A stretch of 64,000 nucleotides of DNA from Mucilaginibacter inviolabilis (GCF_011089895.1 NZ_JAANAT010000002.1:248001-312000), one strand, 5' to 3'. Shown: positions 14,216 through 24,775, counted from the first letter of the stretch. Program-made: numbers and translations. Notes: a model not told the origin generated them from the letters alone.

Positions 14216-16258
14216 ATGGAACATCAACATCACACTAAAACGCCGGCAACGGATCACTCAAAAATGGACCATAGCACCATGCACCATGGCTCCAATCCCT
14301 CAATGGGTATGGCAGGGCATGATCATTCCATGATGATCGCCGACTTTAAGAAGCGGTTTTTTGTGGTACTGGCCCTAACTTTACCGATCATGCTGCTATC
14401 GGCAATGATACAGCGTTTCATTGGTGTTGACTGGCAATTTGCAGGTTCTTCCTATCTATTGTTTGCGCTGTCAACCGTGGTATTTTTTTATGGGGGCTGG
14501 CCTTTTTTAACGGGATGGATCGGGGAAATAAAAGCGAAGAACCCTGGTATGATGTTCCTGATCGGCTTCGCTATAACCGTTGCCTACATCTACAGCGTAG
14601 CCATCGTATTCGGGTTAAAGGGTATGGATTTCTTCTGGGAACTGACAACCCTGATCGGGATCATGTTATTAGGGCATTGGATCGAAATGAAATCTATTGC
14701 AGGGGCCTCAAAAGAACTGGAGCTATTGGTGCAATTGATGCCATCAGACGCCCACATGGTTATGGCTGATATGATTCATGATGTCAAGACGGACACATTA
14801 AAAGAAAATGATATCATCCTGGTAAAACCGGGCGAAAAGGTTGCTGCAGATGGGATCATACTGGAAGGGGAAAGTTATCTGAACGAAAGTATGCTAACCG
14901 GGGAGTCAAAACCGGTAAAGAAAGTAAAGGGGGACAAAGTGATCGCCGGCTCCATCAACGGAAGCGGCTCTTTTAAAGTTACGGTATCCCATGCCGCAAA
15001 AGATTCCTACCTCTCGCAGGTAGTGAAGCTGGTGGATGATGCACAAAAATCAAAATCAAAAACACAATTGCTGGCAGATACAGCCGCCAGGTGGTTAACC
15101 ATTATTGCTTTGTGCAGTGGTATCGCCACATTTTTATATTGGTATTTGACGGGCCAGCCCTTAGCCTTCGCTATGGAAAGAATGGTTACCGTAATTGTGA
15201 TCTGCTGCCCTCACGCTTTGGGTTTAGCTGTCCCTTTGGTAGTAGCCAAATCAACGGCCCTGTCTGCAAAGAATGGCTTACTGATCAAAAACAGGAACGC
15301 ATTTGAGAATTCAAGAAAGATCACCACGGTTGTGTTTGATAAGACGGGCACACTAACTGTAGGAAAGTTTGAAGTTTCAAAAATAATTTCCCTCGATCAA
15401 GCGCTAAAAGAAAATGAGCTCCTTCGTTTAGCGTCCGCATTGGAACAAAAATCAGAACACCCGATCGCGACAGGCATCCTGCAAAAAGTAAAAGACCTGG
15501 CTATCAAAATACCGGCAACGGAAAATTTTAATGCCATTACAGGCAAAGGTGTGGAAGCAACGGTAGAAGGTAAAAAAATATTGGTGGTCAGCCCCGGCTA
15601 TTTAAAAGAAAATAAGATAACCATTCCCGAGGGCTTTACCGCTGATGATACAGAAACCGTTGTATTTGTCATCATTGATAAAAAATTGGCCGGATACATT
15701 GCTTTGTCCGATAAAATACGGCCTGAATCGGCAGAGGCGATCAAAACTTTAAAACAAGAAAAGATTAAATCCATATTGCTTACCGGGGACAACAGTAAAG
15801 TAGCGGCAAGTGTAAGCAAGACTTTGGGCATGGATAGTTTTATCGCCGAAGTATTGCCTGATCAGAAATTGAAAGAAATAAAAGCATTACAGCAAAAGGG
15901 CGAATTCGTAGCGATGACCGGGGACGGCGTCAACGATGCGCCGGCATTGGCACAGGCCGATATCGGCATTGCCGTTGGGTCGGGCAGCGATATCGCCGCG
16001 GAAACCGCAGGCATCGTTCTGGTGAACAGCAATCCGAAAGATATCGTTGGTTTAATTTTATTCGGAAAAGCAACGTATCGCAAGATGATCCAGAACCTGG
16101 TTTGGGCAACAGGTTACAACGTCGTTGCCTTGCCATTGGCTGCCGGTGTGCTTTATAACCAGGGCATTGTATTAAGCCCTGCCGCAGGGGCTGTATTGAT
16201 GACCGTCAGCACCGTTGTTGTTGCGATCAATGCCGCATTATTAAAGGTGAAAAATTAA
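14216..16258 (+). CDS. copB: P1B-type ATPase, CPH class (CopB-like)
   Basis: 680 residues. A Met/His-rich N-terminus replaces the HMA domain (HQHHTKTPATDHSKMDHSTM and HHGSNPSMGMAGHDHSMM, about 3-42). Membrane helices, the TGES actuator loop, CPHALGLAVP (metal path, about 330) and DKTGTLTVG (phosphorylation) follow, then GDGVND. CPH defines the P1B-3 class, associated with Cu(II)/Ag(I) export in CopB enzymes. The window therefore has both ATPase classes, the other being at 1-1649. It follows the MFS gene by 27 bases. Complete, with no missing catalytic residue. Confidence 0.93.
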   Translation: MEHQHHTKTPATDHSKMDHSTMHHGSNPSMGMAGHDHSMMIADFKKRFFVVLALTLPIMLLSAMIQRFIGVDWQFAGSSYLLFALSTVVFFYGGWPFLTGWIGEIKAKNPGMMFLIGFAITVAYIYSVAIVFGLKGMDFFWELTTLIGIMLLGHWIEMKSIAGASKELELLVQLMPSDAHMVMADMIHDVKTDTLKENDIILVKPGEKVAADGIILEGESYLNESMLTGESKPVKKVKGDKVIAGSINGSGSFKVTVSHAAKDSYLSQVVKLVDDAQKSKSKTQLLADTAARWLTIIALCSGIATFLYWYLTGQPLAFAMERMVTVIVICCPHALGLAVPLVVAKSTALSAKNGLLIKNRNAFENSRKITTVVFDKTGTLTVGKFEVSKIISLDQALKENELLRLASALEQKSEHPIATGILQKVKDLAIKIPATENFNAITGKGVEATVEGKKILVVSPGYLKENKITIPEGFTADDTETVVFVIIDKKLAGYIALSDKIRPESAEAIKTLKQEKIKSILLTGDNSKVAASVSKTLGMDSFIAEVLPDQKLKEIKALQQKGEFVAMTGDGVNDAPALAQADIGIAVGSGSDIAAETAGIVLVNSNPKDIVGLILFGKATYRKMIQNLVWATGYNVVALPLAAGVLYNQGIVLSPAAGAVLMTVSTVVVAINAALLKVKN

Positions 16259-16386
16259 TTTAAAAATGCGGTTTATTATAGGAAACCTATATTTTAAACA
16301 ATATCTTTAAAGCGCTAACCTGCGAACTGTTTTTCGAAGGAACAACAAAAATAATACCCCTATTTGCGTCTTCACCCGTTTTATTA

Positions 16387-16806
16387 ATGAAGAGACCTGG
16401 AGTATTTTGTTTGACTGTATTTTACTTGTTATTAACGACAGGTACTTATGCCTGTCTGCTCCACTGTACAACCGAATACTTATTATCAAAAACAGGCCTT
16501 ATCCAGGAAACACGTCATTCAGCCGAAGATGACGATAAAGGGGAACAGGGCAAGGATGATGATCGTTGCGGAGAGGATTGCACCTGTTGTTATCACCATG
16601 GGACTTATGTAGTTAATGAGAATTTTAATTCGTCAATAAGTTTTCAGTTCGCAACCGTTGAGCTTGCTATTTTTCAGCCAAAACAAGATGTCTTTCATAA
16701 TATTCCCGCAATTATAAATAGCACGATCAGGTGGCCCAACGCGACAGGACCTCCTTTTATTTTCAGGCAACCTATTTATATCTCCAATCATTCGCTTCTT
16801 ATCTGA
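16387..16806 (+). CDS. Small secreted Cys/His-rich protein, HYC_CC_PP-like
   Basis: 139 residues: signal peptide, then ACLLHC, an acidic D/E/G stretch (about 53-66), CGEDCTCCYHHG, and the ending NATGPPF...SNHSLLI. Clear paralogue of the 1845-2258 protein, sharing nearly every Cys and His and the C-terminal block. It lies 128 bases after copB in the same direction. The CxxCTCC-HH cluster looks able to bind a soft metal. Function unknown; an exported copper-binding role is inferred from context. Confidence 0.75.
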   Translation: MKRPGVFCLTVFYLLLTTGTYACLLHCTTEYLLSKTGLIQETRHSAEDDDKGEQGKDDDRCGEDCTCCYHHGTYVVNENFNSSISFQFATVELAIFQPKQDVFHNIPAIINSTIRWPNATGPPFIFRQPIYISNHSLLI

Positions 16807-17090
16807 TTCAAGCACTGCGACGTCGCGGCGGGGAACTCCTGTATCCTGCAAATAAGACTTGTATTAAATCATATATCATTTTATTAGAAATAAGGCTATG
16901 GCCTTAGCGCTGTAAAAAGCGTAACGGCTGGTTTTGCTGAATGTCCCGGGTTTCTGCCCGCGCATATAATTCAGTGATCAGGCGCTATGGTGCGCAATAA
17001 TAATATGCATGGTGATTTGATAAAACTGCCTTCCCGTGACAAAATTGATTACGACGAAAAATCAAACTTGAATCCCATAATCTCCGAACA

Positions 17091-18725
17091 ATGAAATTGA
17101 AAAATATAAAATATCTGATTGCCTGTATCATTATGCTGCTGCTCGCTTTTTTACAATGTTATAAAGCCGTCCACGACCTTCATTGGGCTTTTGAACCCGA
17201 TTTTGACCGCGATATTGGCTATATCCGGACCACACTGAATGGCCACTATGGTACTGATCCAAATTATCTTGGCCAGTACATGTGGTACAATCCCCTGTTG
17301 TACCTTTCTGAAGCGGCCGTTGTGCAGATCACCGGGTTGCCCATAAATATCGTCGTTGCCCGGGCCGGTATGTTTTTGAATCTGTTAGGCCCTATTTTCT
17401 TTTTTATCATGGCAAGAAAACTGTTTGACTACAAGATTGCTCTGGCAGCGCTTTTGTCTTTTCTTTTTTTAGCCACCGGAAATATGCCCGGCTGGGGTGG
17501 CGCCACCTATTCACCCCTGCAATTAGCAGATTGCTATGTTCAGTTTATATTTTACCTGAATATCTTTTTGTGCTACAAAGCTTTTTCAACGCAAAAAATC
17601 AGATGGTTTATCGTCCTGGGAATATTTTTAGGAATTAGTTTCCTTGGACATGCGGCTCCAACAATTATTATTATTCTAATGATGATTTTATTGCAAGGCC
17701 AGAAAATCATCATAGCAATAAGACAGAAGGAGCTTTCCTTGGTAAAAACGTATTTCCTGCAGGGTTTTTTCACCGTAATCCCCTTCCTGATCTTTAGTTT
17801 CCCGTTTTTGTATTTTGTCCTGATTAAATATCATTTGCACTTTGTAAATCGCACAATTCTTCAATGTGCGCCCGGTATTTTTGCAAGGGCCAAGACGATT
17901 GAGTTGCTCAAATTAAACCTTACCTTTTCCCTGCTGATCGCGGTCATTGGATTTGTGGTATTTTATAAAAAATATGACAACCCATTAATCAAAAAAATAA
18001 TTTTTTACTGGTTTTACATTACGTTATTCATGTACCTGTATGAAGCAGTGCTGCCTGCTGCGAATCGTATTTTGCATATTACCCTTCCTGATACGATCCC
18101 TGCGCTACACTATTTCTTCTATCTCAAAGGGGTGCAATCAGTTTTCTTTGGATTTGGCTTTGTTTATTTATTAGACGTCATCATTGATTGGATAAAAGAT
18201 TATGCACTGAGGAAATATTCCACCAAATTTTCGGCAGCACTTTCATCTAATTTATTTGTGTTTTCCGTCCTGGCATATGCGCTGATGTACTATCCTATTT
18301 ATAGTAACAGGACTGATTTTGTAATACCAAGACAACAGGCATTAGCCAAAGAAAAAGAAACGGACAAAATTGAAGTGTATAGTTTTATAGTAAAAAACCT
18401 GCCCCTTGACCATGTTATGCTTTGCAAACATGATCAGTCCCTTTTCCCTGTTATGGCTACGGGCATTAAAATGGTCTCGGTGGAAGTTTATTTTTCAAAT
18501 CCTTATATCAGTTATGAGGAACGTGAAAATGACAGAAATGACATGCTTTCCTATCTAAGCACTTCGGCGCCCTCGTCAGGTGCAGCGTTATTTGCGAAAT
18601 ATAAGGTCAGCTATGTTTTGCTGCCAAATACAGATTTTGAAAAACTTAAAACGCCTCCTTTTTTATCCGCCCGCGTCATTTTCAAGAATAATTCTTTCAC
18701 CATAATTTCATTGACTGCAAAATAA
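17091..18725 (+). CDS. Polytopic membrane protein, GT-C glycosyltransferase-like
   Basis: 544 residues with about 11 hydrophobic helices and a C-terminal periplasmic domain (about 425-544). The first loop after helix 1 carries acidic residues (EPDFDRDIGY, about 35-44), the place where GT-C enzymes such as ArnT and protein O-mannosyltransferases hold catalytic Asp. This suggests a lipid-linked sugar transferase, but the family is not pinned down. It stands alone with 280 bases of empty sequence before it and converges on the Cus operon, sharing a terminator with it. Confidence 0.6.
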   Translation: MKLKNIKYLIACIIMLLLAFLQCYKAVHDLHWAFEPDFDRDIGYIRTTLNGHYGTDPNYLGQYMWYNPLLYLSEAAVVQITGLPINIVVARAGMFLNLLGPIFFFIMARKLFDYKIALAALLSFLFLATGNMPGWGGATYSPLQLADCYVQFIFYLNIFLCYKAFSTQKIRWFIVLGIFLGISFLGHAAPTIIIILMMILLQGQKIIIAIRQKELSLVKTYFLQGFFTVIPFLIFSFPFLYFVLIKYHLHFVNRTILQCAPGIFARAKTIELLKLNLTFSLLIAVIGFVVFYKKYDNPLIKKIIFYWFYITLFMYLYEAVLPAANRILHITLPDTIPALHYFFYLKGVQSVFFGFGFVYLLDVIIDWIKDYALRKYSTKFSAALSSNLFVFSVLAYALMYYPIYSNRTDFVIPRQQALAKEKETDKIEVYSFIVKNLPLDHVMLCKHDQSLFPVMATGIKMVSVEVYFSNPYISYEERENDRNDMLSYLSTSAPSSGAALFAKYKVSYVLLPNTDFEKLKTPPFLSARVIFKNNSFTIISLTAK

Positions 18726-18818
18726 TGAGGATTATTTTAAAAAGATAAAGCATACGCTCTATACCTGGTAAGGTAAAACCGTGCGTTGTTAAAAACACCA
18801 TACGAGAGGGAAGTATCC

Positions 18819-18862
18819 AAATTTAGTTAACCGGAATGCAGCGCATACGGTTAACTAAATTT
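18819..18862. terminator. Bidirectional terminator between convergent genes
   Basis: Perfect 15-base inverted repeat AAATTTAGTTAACCG / CGGTTAACTAAATTT with a 14-base loop, with the A/T ends giving a T-tract on either strand. It lies between the stop codons of the plus-strand GT-C gene (18725) and the minus-strand adaptor gene (18900), the ideal position for a shared terminator. Confidence 0.85.
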
Positions 18863-18899
18863 CATATGGTCAATCACTGTTTGACCTCATTGATTGATC

Positions 18900-20195
18900 T
18901 TACATCTTCATGCCGCCCATCGGGCTTGAACCCTTTTTGAATTTGTACTCACTGTTTAATAAATAGGCGCCGTTGATGACGACGATGTCGCCTTTCTGCA
19001 ATCCTGATTTGATCTCGATATCATTTTCAGTCTCCAGCCCGGTTTCCACCATTTTATTTTTGAAGGTATTCTTTCCTGTCTGAACCCAAACGACTGACAC
19101 CGAGCCATCTCTCAACACCGCATCTATTGGTAAGGAGAAAGCTTTGTGTACCGGTGCTCTAAAAATCAAGTAGGCGGGCATACCCGGTTTTAACTGACGG
19201 TCCGTATTGGGGATAACCACCCTTACCAGATCAATGCGGGTATCAGGATTGATCTCGGGGTTGACAAATTCAATTCGGCCCTTAAATTCTTTACCCGGCA
19301 TATCGGGTATTTGGACCGTTACGGTGCCATCTTTATCAATATCATTCATCTGGGAGGTATAAACCTGTGCCTCAGCCCAGAGCGTAGACAAATCAGCAAG
19401 GTTGACAACCTTGCCCCCTTCCATGACATAGTCGCCTTCCTTCACACCTAATTCTGTGATAAATCCTGACCCTGTACTGTAAAAAGAGGTTAGTCTGGTA
19501 ACCTGTTTGTTGTTGCCTAAATCCTGGATTTGTTTTTCCGTTAATCCCCATAAGAGGAGCTTATTCCTGGCGCTCTGTACCAGGCGGTCATAGTCAATTA
19601 ATGAATTATCAAGTGTTTGTTTTTTTTGAAGTGTGTATATATATTCCTGGCGCGCATTATTCAATTCCTCGCTATAGATGTCAAATAATGGATCACCTTT
19701 TCGCACGTAATCTCCAATATTTTTGAAGTGCAATTTTTCTATTCTTCCGGCGACTCTTGCACTTACCGACGCGGTTTTATACAGGTTGAAATTCAGCGTT
19801 CCTGTAAATATGACCTTATCACCAATACGCTTATCGTTTATGGTGTCCACCAGGATATTGCCAAGCTGTATTTGCTGTTGTGTTAGCCGGATCTCATCGG
19901 CCTTCGCGGTATTGGTTTCGCTCACCTCGATCAGTTTCATGCCACAGATCGGACAATTTCCGGGCTTGTGCAGCATAATCTGGGTATGCATAGAGCAGGT
20001 ATAATAAAATTTGGGTGCTGAAGTATGCGCAACTTGTTTCTCCGGTTTATTTTTGCATGACACGAATGCCATTAAAAGAAATAAAAATAAACCGGGAATG
20101 CGCAGTATGCGGGTTGCAGGCAGCAGGTTACGTGTCACCCCATGCGGGCCGGCTGTACCGTAACGTAATCCTATATTAGCGTTTTCGTTTTTCAT
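18900..20195 (-). CDS. Cus-type RND periplasmic adaptor with heavy-metal-binding domain
   Basis: 431 residues. A lipoprotein-type signal ends at LMAFVSC (Cys 47). A heavy-metal-binding module follows (YYTCSMH ... CPICGMKLIEV, about 64-91), the same repeat that is doubled in the multicopper oxidase. The rest is a membrane-fusion protein: barrel-sandwich, helical hairpin (about 150-200) and beta-barrel domains ending with GLQKGDIVVINGAYLLNSE. It should bridge CusA and the outer-membrane channel and deliver Cu/Ag. Last gene of the minus-strand operon; two bases separate it from the first adaptor. Two different adaptors in one operon are common in this family in Bacteroidota. Confidence 0.9.
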   Translation of the reverse strand: MKNENANIGLRYGTAGPHGVTRNLLPATRILRIPGLFLFLLMAFVSCKNKPEKQVAHTSAPKFYYTCSMHTQIMLHKPGNCPICGMKLIEVSETNTAKADEIRLTQQQIQLGNILVDTINDKRIGDKVIFTGTLNFNLYKTASVSARVAGRIEKLHFKNIGDYVRKGDPLFDIYSEELNNARQEYIYTLQKKQTLDNSLIDYDRLVQSARNKLLLWGLTEKQIQDLGNNKQVTRLTSFYSTGSGFITELGVKEGDYVMEGGKVVNLADLSTLWAEAQVYTSQMNDIDKDGTVTVQIPDMPGKEFKGRIEFVNPEINPDTRIDLVRVVIPNTDRQLKPGMPAYLIFRAPVHKAFSLPIDAVLRDGSVSVVWVQTGKNTFKNKMVETGLETENDIEIKSGLQKGDIVVINGAYLLNSEYKFKKGSSPMGGMKM

Positions 20196-20197
20196 AA

Positions 20198-21439
20198 CTA
20201 TTCGTTTACTTTTATAAAGCTTTCACTGTCCATCAGGTACTGCGCATTGGCTGCTACCGTATCCTTCACAGAAAGACCGGAAAGGATTTGAATTGATTTA
20301 TCATTTGTTAAACCGGTGATCACCCTGTGGGCTTTGAAGCCGGTAAGGTATTTGACAAATACCACTTTGTCCATCCCAAGGGAAACCAGCGCGTCTGAAG
20401 GAAGCCAGCTTGTATTCGGGTTTTTACTGGTGATGACGGCAGAAACCTGGCTGCCGACCGGAATTTTGAGTTTGGTATTATCAAAGTATACACGTGCTGT
20501 AACCGTTTTGCTGTCTTTGCGATAAAAAGGCTCGATATAATCTATTGTTGCCTGGAAACTCTTCCCCGGGGCAGTTTCAGGAACAATGCGGACCGGGCTT
20601 CCTTTTTTTATGATGGCCTGCTTATCGGCAAAAAAATTCAGGATCGCCCATGCTTTACCCGGATCGAAAACACTGAAGACAGGCTGTCCCTGCTGCACGT
20701 ACATCCCTTCTTTAAGCGGAAGCTCTTCTGTGATCAGGGCAATGTTTTTCATCTCTCCGGGTTGGGCTGAGGGCATTTCTTCAGTTCCCTGGGTACTTGC
20801 TTCATGAATATGGCCGCTGTAGGGGCTGTAAACCGAAATCGTAAAGTCCGCTTTTTGAGTCCTGATGACCTGTGCTAACTGCTCTTCACGCATACCTAAC
20901 AGCAATAGTTTTTCTTTAGCCGCTGATATAAAAGGTGCGTTTTCAGGATCGTTTTTTAAAAGATACAGCAGATTTTGTTCGTCGGTAACTATTTCAGGAC
21001 TGTATATATCCATGACCTTTTGCCCCTTGTTTACCTTTTGGAACCGGTAACGTACATAAAGTTTTACGATCCTCCCCGTTATGCGCGCCGAAATGGATCC
21101 TACCTGCCTGGTATCATAGGCTATGCGGCCAAACGCATTTATCGCTATATCCTGTGTTTTATTTTGAATGGAGGTAGTGGGAATTTTTGACAATACATAT
21201 TCATTCGTGGGTTTCAGCAAAAGGCCAAGTTTAGTATCTATAGCAGGACTATTCGTTTCCTTCCCGGGCATCGGCATATCCATATCCATCTGTCCCTTAT
21301 CTCCCATATCCATGTTGACCATGGTATCAGGTTTCAGAGGATGACTTTTTTGACGCATGTATTTAACATATATCCATGCGGCTGAAGCTAATATTACCAG
21401 GACCGATAATATGATCAGCGTTATTTTATTTTTTTTCAT
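20198..21439 (-). CDS. Cus-type RND periplasmic adaptor
   Basis: The ATG at 21439 is chosen because it begins directly at the membrane anchor (MKKNKITLIILSVLVIL); the frame is open about 57 bases further upstream but that part does not look coding. About 413 residues: one N-terminal helix, a Met-rich linker (MVNMDMGDKGQMDMDMPMPG) likely to bind Cu(I)/Ag(I), then lipoyl-like, hairpin and barrel domains of a membrane-fusion protein, ending with DSESFIKVNE. It works with the second adaptor, the TolC-like channel and the CusA halves. Placed 25 bases after the TolC gene. Confidence 0.9.
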   Translation of the reverse strand: MKKNKITLIILSVLVILASAAWIYVKYMRQKSHPLKPDTMVNMDMGDKGQMDMDMPMPGKETNSPAIDTKLGLLLKPTNEYVLSKIPTTSIQNKTQDIAINAFGRIAYDTRQVGSISARITGRIVKLYVRYRFQKVNKGQKVMDIYSPEIVTDEQNLLYLLKNDPENAPFISAAKEKLLLLGMREEQLAQVIRTQKADFTISVYSPYSGHIHEASTQGTEEMPSAQPGEMKNIALITEELPLKEGMYVQQGQPVFSVFDPGKAWAILNFFADKQAIIKKGSPVRIVPETAPGKSFQATIDYIEPFYRKDSKTVTARVYFDNTKLKIPVGSQVSAVITSKNPNTSWLPSDALVSLGMDKVVFVKYLTGFKAHRVITGLTNDKSIQILSGLSVKDTVAANAQYLMDSESFIKVNE

Positions 21440-21464
21440 AATCGTTATTATTAAGGACCTATCT

Positions 21465-22775
21465 CTAACGTATTTGCAGCGTCCGATCCAACTCAACCTG
21501 CATCGCCAGCAATTGCTGCAGTTGGTCCAGGTAATCCAGCTGCGTCATATTCAGCGTTTCCCAGGCATCATACAGTTCAAACAATTCCTCGGTATTTTGC
21601 TCATATCCCAATTGCATCGTTTGGTAATTTCTGCGTAAAGCGGGAATGATATTTTTTTCAAACAATTCGATTTGCTTTTTCTTTGTTTCAATTTCCGTCA
21701 ACGCACTGTGTGCCATGCCCGTACTCTCGTTAATAACCATCTGTTTCTGGGCCTCCAGCGAAATGGCCTGCCATTTTAGGCCTTCTATATTCGCCTTATT
21801 CATTTTAGCGCTCCAGGGTGCGATAGGAATACGCACCATACCCATTAATGTATACAGGTTGGAGGCTCCGCCAAAACCGAACATATGCTCATAACGGATA
21901 CCGAATTCCGGTTTTAACTGCGTCCTTTCCAGTTCCCGTTTCAGGTAAGTTAACTGAATATCTTTTTCTATCGCCTTGATATCACTTCTTGAATTGACAA
22001 ACAGGGAACTGTCGATGATATAAGATGAATAGTCCCTTACCGAATAGGTCGTATCGATCACATAATCTTTCGTCTTGTCTTTTGCATTCATTAACGTATT
22101 GAGCAAAATGCGTTTTTGCTTCACATCATTCTGTAGCATCAGGCGCATGCTTTGCAAGGAGCCCAGGGCTGCTTTCGCTTTGTAGTAGGCATTGATCTTT
22201 TCTAGTCCATTTTTATACCTTGTTTCCGCATTGCCTATCATAAAATTCAACACCTTTTCGTTCTGATCGAGAATGGCTAATTTCTTTTCAAGGATCATCC
22301 AGGCATAATAAGCTGATTTAGCCTGTGCATAAAGGTCGTTGAGTGTGGCGCCTTTTTTCTGTACGGCTATCGTTGACATCGCGGTCATGTATTTTGACTG
22401 TGCCTCCAGCCGGCTCTTATTAGGAAAGACCTGCTGACCGGCTATAGAATATTGTCCCATCCCGTTGATATCACCGCTTTTTTTCCAAAGCGCCGGATTG
22501 TAAGGCGTCATAAAAAAACCTGTGCTTAATTCGGGCGCCATCCAGCTTTTGGCGCCTTTGGCTGTTTCATTCATCGATCGTATATCTGCATCGTACATCT
22601 TCATTGATGGGTTACCCGACTCAATAGAATCAAGAATGCCTTTTATATTCATCCTCTGCTGTGCCTTAACTGCACCCGCCGATAAGATCAGCAGTATTGT
22701 GGCAATACCTATTATACCCCGGAGAAAGACTCCCGGACAGGGAATTGGTTTTATTTTGCGGCTTTGGTTCATCAT
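21465..22775 (-). CDS. TolC-family outer-membrane efflux channel
   Basis: 436 residues. Signal peptide ends VKAQQ (about 40); the mature protein is mostly long helices with the internal duplication typical of outer-membrane efflux proteins. Motifs such as SGNPSMKMYDADI near the start and the C-terminal LDYLDQLQQLLAMQVELD helix fit the CusC/CzcC group. It forms the exit duct of the Cus pump. Gene order is pump, channel, adaptor, adaptor, with 43 bases after the pump gene. No truncation seen. Confidence 0.88.
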   Translation of the reverse strand: MMNQSRKIKPIPCPGVFLRGIIGIATILLILSAGAVKAQQRMNIKGILDSIESGNPSMKMYDADIRSMNETAKGAKSWMAPELSTGFFMTPYNPALWKKSGDINGMGQYSIAGQQVFPNKSRLEAQSKYMTAMSTIAVQKKGATLNDLYAQAKSAYYAWMILEKKLAILDQNEKVLNFMIGNAETRYKNGLEKINAYYKAKAALGSLQSMRLMLQNDVKQKRILLNTLMNAKDKTKDYVIDTTYSVRDYSSYIIDSSLFVNSRSDIKAIEKDIQLTYLKRELERTQLKPEFGIRYEHMFGFGGASNLYTLMGMVRIPIAPWSAKMNKANIEGLKWQAISLEAQKQMVINESTGMAHSALTEIETKKKQIELFEKNIIPALRRNYQTMQLGYEQNTEELFELYDAWETLNMTQLDYLDQLQQLLAMQVELDRTLQIR

Positions 22776-22818
22776 ACTATTTTTTTAAAAATTAAACATC
22801 TTGCAACACTTTCATTTT

Positions 22819-24771
22819 TTAGTGATGCGTTTCCATTACTTCTATTTTCCCGTGTTTTTTTAATTCGTGTTCCTTGTTCATCAGGAAGATCAGCGGCGTT
22901 ACCAGCAGGATAAACGTTGAAGAAGTCAGTACACCGCCTATCATAGGCAATACAATAGGTATCATCACATCACTTCCTACGCCGGTGCTCCAGAGTATGG
23001 GCACCAGGCCAAATAAGGATACGCTAACGGTCATCAGCTTTGGCCTTAACCTCTTGGCAGCCCCGGCTATCACATATTCCTTTAGCTCATCCCTCGTAAT
23101 GGTATCGCTCGAATTCCCTCTTTTCGCAACTAATTGCAACATGGCATCATTGAGGTAAATAACCATCACAATATTTGTTTCCACGGCTAATCCGAACAAT
23201 GCAATGAATCCTACGGCGACGGCAATAGAAATATTTACGCCCCAGAAGTAAACGATATAGGCCCCGCCAATAAGCGCAAACGGGATCGTGATCAAGCTTA
23301 AAAAGGATTCCCGCATGGAATTGAATGCGAAATACATGAACATGAAAATGACCACTATTACAACCGGCATGATAATTTTCAAGGTCTTTTCACCCCGGAT
23401 CAAATTCTCATAATTTCCGCTCCAGGTCAGGTAATAACCCTTTGGCATTTTGCTGATCATGGAATTCAGTTTCTTTTGCGCTTCCTCTACCGTGCTTGCC
23501 AGGTCTCTTTCCCTTACGTTAAAAAGGACGGTTCCGCGCAGCATGGCATTCTCAGAGTTGATCATCGGCGGGCCTTCGCTAATTTTCACGTTCGCCACAG
23601 CTTCCAGCGGGATCGGGCCATATCCCATGGTTTGCACCTGCAATCTTTTTAGGGATTGAATATTATCCCTGAAATTTTGAGCAAAACGGGCGTTCACCGA
23701 AAATCGCTGGCGTCCCTCTATGGTCGTGGTAAGCCGCATGCCGCCAAGGGCGCTTTCCACTACAGCGTTTACGTCATCTATGCTTAATCCATAGCGGCCG
23801 ATTTCCTGCCGTTTTACAATGATATCTATATATTTCCCACCGGTGATAGGCTCGACATACAGGTCTTTGATACCGGGCGTACCTTCCAGCGCCTTCTCTA
23901 CCTTTTGGGAAAAGGAATAAATCGTATCCAAATTCTGACCAAACACTTTTATGCCGACGTCTGTTCGGATACCCGTCGAAAGCATATTGATCCTGTTGAT
24001 GATCGGCTGGGTCCATCCGTTGATCACGCCCGGAATCTGGAGCTTTTTGTTCAGTTCATTAATGATACTGTCTTTTGTGAAACCTTTTCTCCACTGGTCC
24101 CTTGGCTTTAGCATGATGATGGTTTCTATCATGCTGATCGGGGAATTATCGGTAGCGGTATAGGCCCTGCCAGCTTTGCCCATTACGTGCGTTACTTCCG
24201 GCACGGACGCGATGATCTTATCCTGCACCTGTAATAACTTTTTGGCTTCTGAATTGGATACGTCCGGCATCATGACCGGCATGAACAGCAAGGTGCCTTC
24301 ATCCAGCGGGGGCATAAACTCGCGGCCCAGACTCATCACCAGGGGAATGCTGATGAGTAACGCAATTATATTTATCCCGATGGTGATTTTCCTTCTTTTG
24401 ATACATGCCCTGATCATCGGTTCATAAATCCGTTCAAGCACACGGTTAACGGGGTTTACATTTTCGGGTAAAAACTTTCCTTTCATAAAAAAGGAAATCA
24501 GCACCGGGGCCAGTGTTACCACTAATATAGCGTCAACAGCAAGGATGAAAGTTTTCGTATAGGCAAGCGGATGGAATAATTTCCCTTCCTGTCCGGTTAA
24601 AAGAAATACCGGCATAAATGAAACAATGATGATCACGGTTGAAAAGAACACGCCTCTTGACACCTGTATGCACGAAGACTCCACCAGCTTCATCCGGATA
24701 TCCTCCGGGATCACCCGGTAAGACGGTTTCCTTTTCTTAAAAAATTCTTTTATTTTGATGATTAATTTCAT
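22819..24771 (-). CDS. cusA: RND heavy-metal pump, C-terminal piece (split CusA)
   Basis: About 650 residues from the ATG at 24771. It begins with a basic stretch (MKLIIKIKEFFKKRKPSYR), then continues at the point where intact CusA enters helix 5 (SCIQVSRGVFFSTVIII), and includes the second periplasmic domain (EFMPPLDEGTLLFMPVMMPD) and helices 5-12, ending with a His pair. The N-terminal part of CusA is the separate upstream frame (24776-26059). The two frames differ and the first stop is four bases before this ATG. The break falls in the cytoplasmic loop between helices 4 and 5. Either a natural two-chain pump or a frameshifted gene. A reading 60 bases longer (to 24831) exists but overlaps the upstream gene. 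Confidence 0.85.
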   Translation of the reverse strand: MKLIIKIKEFFKKRKPSYRVIPEDIRMKLVESSCIQVSRGVFFSTVIIIVSFMPVFLLTGQEGKLFHPLAYTKTFILAVDAILVVTLAPVLISFFMKGKFLPENVNPVNRVLERIYEPMIRACIKRRKITIGINIIALLISIPLVMSLGREFMPPLDEGTLLFMPVMMPDVSNSEAKKLLQVQDKIIASVPEVTHVMGKAGRAYTATDNSPISMIETIIMLKPRDQWRKGFTKDSIINELNKKLQIPGVINGWTQPIINRINMLSTGIRTDVGIKVFGQNLDTIYSFSQKVEKALEGTPGIKDLYVEPITGGKYIDIIVKRQEIGRYGLSIDDVNAVVESALGGMRLTTTIEGRQRFSVNARFAQNFRDNIQSLKRLQVQTMGYGPIPLEAVANVKISEGPPMINSENAMLRGTVLFNVRERDLASTVEEAQKKLNSMISKMPKGYYLTWSGNYENLIRGEKTLKIIMPVVIVVIFMFMYFAFNSMRESFLSLITIPFALIGGAYIVYFWGVNISIAVAVGFIALFGLAVETNIVMVIYLNDAMLQLVAKRGNSSDTITRDELKEYVIAGAAKRLRPKLMTVSVSLFGLVPILWSTGVGSDVMIPIVLPMIGGVLTSSTFILLVTPLIFLMNKEHELKKHGKIEVMETHH

Positions 24772-24775
24772 AACG